DNA of 7,427 bases. Origin: Candidatus Woesearchaeota archaeon. GTDB taxonomy: Archaea > Nanobdellota > Nanobdellia > Woesearchaeales > UBA10216. Shown in pieces: positions 5,462 through 7,427 of the stretch. The position numbers and the translations under genes were made by a program. The notes under the pieces were generated by a model that was given only the letters and a program-made list of their open reading frames with translations, was not told where the DNA came from and ran no database searches. Where the stretch lies: assembly GCA_013331515.1 (NCBI GenBank), contig DUGG01000037.1, positions 2,518 through 9,944 on the forward strand. The letters run 5' to 3'. The first letter of the stretch is position 1; each line of letters starts with the position of its first letter.

Positions 5462-6787
5462 GTGATTTGGATAGCAAAAAAAGCAGCAGCAAAGGCGGAT
5501 TCTGAAAAAAGCAAGGCAGCCGTAGCCGGAACAGCAGAGACTTTGGCCGCGAATCCTGAGGAGCATGTCCAGCCGGAGCTTAACATAGGGCTCGTCGGCC
5601 ATGTCGACCATGGGAAGACAACCCTGGTCGAAGCCATTACAGGCAAGTGGACTGATACCCACAGTGAGGAGATAAAAAGAGGAATTACAATCAGGTTAGG
5701 GTATGCTGATGCCGAGTTCAGGAAGTGCCCGAAATGCCCAGCGCCGCAGTGCTTCACAACAAGCGGGAAATGCAGCTGCGGTGAGAACACCGGAGCGCTG
5801 CGAAAAGTCAGCTTTGTTGACGCACCAGGACATGAAAGCTTAATGGCAACCATGCTCTCAGGGGCAGCCATCATGGACGGTGCCTTGCTTCTGATTGCAG
5901 CCAACGAGAAGTGCCCGCAACCCCAGACAAGGGAGCATCTGATGGCGCTTCAGATTGTCGGCATCAGGAACATTGTCATAGTCCAGAATAAGGTTGACCT
6001 TGTTACCTCCGAAGAAGCTGCCGAAAATTACCGCCAGGTGAAGGAATTTGTCAAAGGCACGCCTTACGAGAACGCACCTGTGGTGCCGATATCGGCACAA
6101 AGCAAGGTCAACATAGACGCATTGATTCAGGCAATACAGGAAACCATTCCAATCCCGAAGCGAAACGGGGAAGCAGACCCGCTCTTTTTCGTTGCAAGGT
6201 CATTTGACATAAATCGGCCGGGCACTCTGCCGGACAACCTGCAAGGCGGCGTCCTTGGCGGCACAGTGGTGCGGGGACTGTTTTCAGACGGCAGCGAAAT
6301 GGAAATCCGTCCAGGCAGGAAGACTGAGAAAGCAGGCAAGGCGTCGTGGCTGCCAATAATGACGAGGATTGCCAGCCTGATGACTGGAGGCCGGAACGTA
6401 AGCACGCTATACCCTGGCGGTTCTGCTGGCATACTGACCTCGCTTGACCCAGGCATTGTCAAGGCAGACACCCTTTCCGGTTCGGTTGCAGGCATCCCGG
6501 GAAAGCTCCCTCCTGTCTGGCAGGAATTCAAGGTAGAAATACACCTGCTTGAAAGGGTTGTGGGAGCAAAGGACGAGCTGGTTGTTGAGCCGCTCAAAAG
6601 CGGTGAAACACTCATGCTTAACGTCAATTCAGCAGCCACAGTCGGCATAGTTGCCGAATTGAAGAAGGGCGTTGCCCTGCTGCGGCTCAAGCTGCCTGTA
6701 TGCGCAGAAGACGGCTCAAGGGTGACCATGTCAAGGCTGCTTGGAAGCAGGTGGAGGCTCATCGGGTACGGAATTATAAAGGGGTAA
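5462..6787 (+). CDS. eif2g: Translation initiation factor aIF2, gamma subunit
   Basis: This 441-residue protein is the GTPase core of the heterotrimeric aIF2, which carries initiator Met-tRNA to the small ribosomal subunit. All GTPase motifs are present: P-loop GHVDHGKT at 46-53, switch 1 RGITI at 73-77 with T76, DAPGH at 120-124, NKVD at 176-179 and SAQ at 211-213. A zinc knuckle specific to this subunit is inserted after switch 1, with Cys at 89, 92, 104 and 106 (and an extra C97). Domains II and III follow, including SFDINRPG at 247-254. The GTG start is supported by promoter spacing. It gives an N-terminal Ala/Lys-rich extension of about 37 residues before the G domain, making the protein longer than the usual ~410-415. 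It ends in TAA, 2 bases from the stop of the convergent membrane-protein gene. Confidence 0.97.
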   Translation: MIWIAKKAAAKADSEKSKAAVAGTAETLAANPEEHVQPELNIGLVGHVDHGKTTLVEAITGKWTDTHSEEIKRGITIRLGYADAEFRKCPKCPAPQCFTTSGKCSCGENTGALRKVSFVDAPGHESLMATMLSGAAIMDGALLLIAANEKCPQPQTREHLMALQIVGIRNIVIVQNKVDLVTSEEAAENYRQVKEFVKGTPYENAPVVPISAQSKVNIDALIQAIQETIPIPKRNGEADPLFFVARSFDINRPGTLPDNLQGGVLGGTVVRGLFSDGSEMEIRPGRKTEKAGKASWLPIMTRIASLMTGGRNVSTLYPGGSAGILTSLDPGIVKADTLSGSVAGIPGKLPPVWQEFKVEIHLLERVVGAKDELVVEPLKSGETLMLNVNSAATVGIVAELKKGVALLRLKLPVCAEDGSRVTMSRLLGSRWRLIGYGIIKG

Positions 6788-6789
6788 AT

Positions 6790-7191
6790 TCATAAGTGGT
6801 CGTAAACGTAAACCCACAACGCGTTTTCTGCAACCAGGAAGATTCCCAGATAGAGCATGAAGTCCGGCATTGCAATGAGCTTTGACAGGATTGGGAGTGA
6901 CGAGAGCCTGGCAGCGCCGAGCATACCGAACGTCCGCTGCAGGATAACCACACAGCTGAAAAGCACAACACCGTTTGACAGTATTGCAGCAGCCTTCCAG
7001 AAGGCGCTCTCGTGCTGGCCAAAGTTCTTCACGGTGTCGAACACCGCAACGCCCACCATTGCAAAGACATACTATTTGAAAAAAACAAGCAGCTTGGCAT
7101 TTACGATTGCCTTTGCTGAGACAGCAACGAAGACGCCAAGAAGCATTGATAAGTAAGAATCCCACTTATCCATCACATGGCTGAGGAACAT
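6790..7191 (-). CDS. Small four-helix membrane protein interrupted by an in-frame TAG
   Basis: I recognise no family. Read from the ATG at 7191, the frame is 133 codons plus TGA, with one TAG at codon 40 (7072-7074). Hydrophobic segments lie at about residues 13-30, 34-54, 64-84 and 108-130. The TAG falls inside the second segment, between Phe-Phe-Lys and Tyr-Val-Phe, so both sides look like one continuous protein. The start at 7191 is favoured because a minus-strand TATA box is centred 25 bases upstream; an ATG at 7173 in the same frame is an alternative. The stretch after the TAG is open from an internal ATG at 7059 (89 residues), but that fragment lacks the first segment and half of the second. 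The gene may be a pseudogene with a point mutation, contain a base-call error, or use TAG as a sense codon. All other complete genes in the window end in TGA or TAA. Confidence 0.55.
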
Positions 7192-7211
7192 CCCGGAACA
7201 GGCACTGCATG

Positions 7212-7220
7212 CATATTTAA
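7212..7220 (-). promoter_or_regulatory. TATA box of the small membrane protein gene (minus strand)
   Basis: The minus strand reads TTAAATATG, centred about 25 bases before the ATG at 7191. It supports that start over the downstream ATGs at 7173 and 7059. Confidence 0.5.
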
Positions 7221-7230
7221 GCGTTTCTGG

Positions 7231-7257
7231 CAGCACCTGTCAGCACCTGTCAGCACC
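7231..7257. repeat. 10-bp tandem repeat, 2.7 copies
   Basis: CAGCACCTGT occurs at 7231-7240 and 7241-7250, followed by CAGCACC at 7251-7257. It lies between the divergent TATA boxes of the membrane-protein gene and the following plus-strand gene. A period of 10 bp is about one helical turn, so the copies face the same side of the DNA. It may be a regulator-binding array or simply replication slippage. Confidence 0.85.
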
Positions 7258-7263
7258 AAAAAG

Positions 7264-7272
7264 TATTTATAC
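7264..7272 (+). promoter_or_regulatory. TATA box of the last gene
   Basis: TATTTATAC is a strong archaeal TATA element. Its expected start site is near 7294, upstream of the proposed TTG start at 7310, so this mRNA would have a short leader, unlike the others here. Confidence 0.55.
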
Positions 7273-7298
7273 AAACTGCACCGGTTTTCGTGCATAAG

Positions 7299-7306
7299 AG
7301 AGGTGA
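7299..7306 (+). promoter_or_regulatory. Shine-Dalgarno site before the TTG start
   Basis: AGAGGTGA matches the archaeal anti-Shine-Dalgarno sequence at the 16S rRNA 3' end and lies just before TTG 7310. It is the only clear ribosome-binding site in the window and fits a leadered transcript. It is the main reason for choosing the TTG start. Confidence 0.5.
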
Positions 7307-7309
7307 AAT

Positions 7310-7427
7310 TTGACGAAGGCAAAAAAGGCGCCTGCGCGCAGCAAGGGCAAAAAGGCGCGGAAGAACGTGTGCGAATTTTGCTGATGTGGGCACTCAAAAT
7401 GCGGTTTCGACACGAGGCAATCCTGGT
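7310..7427 (+). CDS. Start of a basic Cys-rich protein with in-frame TGA (partial)
   Basis: From TTG 7310 the first 20 residues are Lys/Ala/Arg-rich, then comes CEFC (residues 21-24). TGA is codon 25 (7382-7384), and the same frame then continues as CGHSKCGF and further to the window end. The Cys pattern on both sides of the TGA looks like one zinc-binding motif, and third-position GC preference is similar on both sides. It resembles a small nucleic-acid-binding or ribosomal-type protein, but I cannot name it. Either the TGA is a true stop after a 24-residue peptide, or the frame is mutated, misread or recoded. TGA is a normal stop for most genes here. A competing frame from GTG 7303 stays open to the window end but encodes a less family-like protein. 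Confidence 0.4.

Noticed and set aside
6127..6762. 211-codon minus-strand open frame inside aIF2-gamma
   Set aside because: It lies wholly antisense to a certain gene, and its sequence is Ser/Pro/Thr-rich as expected of a shadow frame in GC-rich coding DNA.
6857..7165. Plus- and other minus-frame open reading frames over the membrane-protein gene
   Set aside because: They have no promoter or ribosome-binding site and no coherent domain or membrane pattern. The frame 7191-6790 has four hydrophobic segments and a well-placed TATA box.
7303..7427. GTG 7303 as the start of the last gene
   Set aside because: The frame is open to the window end, but the GTG overlaps the Shine-Dalgarno sequence, and its product lacks the basic/Cys pattern seen in the TTG 7310 frame. 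Not fully excluded.
1..7427. Insertion sequence or prophage
   Set aside because: No transposase, integrase or phage protein and no long terminal repeats are visible inside the window.

Overview
The window is archaeal chromosomal DNA. The evidence is a ribosomal protein S6e gene, a full-length aIF2-gamma (translation initiation factor 2, gamma subunit) gene, and TATA boxes centred about 25-28 bases upstream of most start codons, which is the spacing of leaderless archaeal transcripts. The small compact genes, each with its own promoter, would suit a DPANN-type lineage, but that placement is only a guess. The genes are moderately GC-rich, and the first ~240 bases are clearly AT-rich.

Layout. 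Bases 1-282 contain no gene I can support. They hold three consecutive perfect inverted repeats (arms of 12, 12 and 14 bp), each separated by exactly 18 nt, although the arm sequences differ. Next come a compact M50/site-2-type membrane protease (283-897), ribosomal protein S6e (964-1422) and a D-2-hydroxyacid dehydrogenase family protein (1488-2447, +). The dehydrogenase meets, end to end, a minus-strand secreted lipoprotein with an HExxH zinc-protease motif (2454-3827). A 106-bp divergent promoter region separates the lipoprotein from a 477-residue protein with a C-terminal J domain (3934-5367, +). aIF2-gamma follows (5462-6787, +, GTG start). It meets a minus-strand small membrane protein (6790-7191) whose frame carries an in-frame TAG at codon 40. 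A second divergent promoter region, containing a 10-bp tandem repeat, leads to the beginning of a basic, Cys-containing protein (from 7310), which meets an in-frame TGA at codon 25 and runs off the window.

How the genes fit together. S6e and aIF2-gamma belong to the translation apparatus and are often close together in archaea; here about 4 kb of other genes lies between them. Two protein-quality-control-like genes (exported HExxH lipoprotein and cytoplasmic J-domain protein) share a divergent promoter region, and an M50 protease is nearby. A functional link among these three is inference only.

The strongest unexplained signal is the trio of fixed-loop inverted repeats at 39-198. The second is the pair of interrupted frames (TAG at 7072-7074, TGA at 7382-7384) near the right end. 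They may be pseudogenes, base-call errors or recoding.
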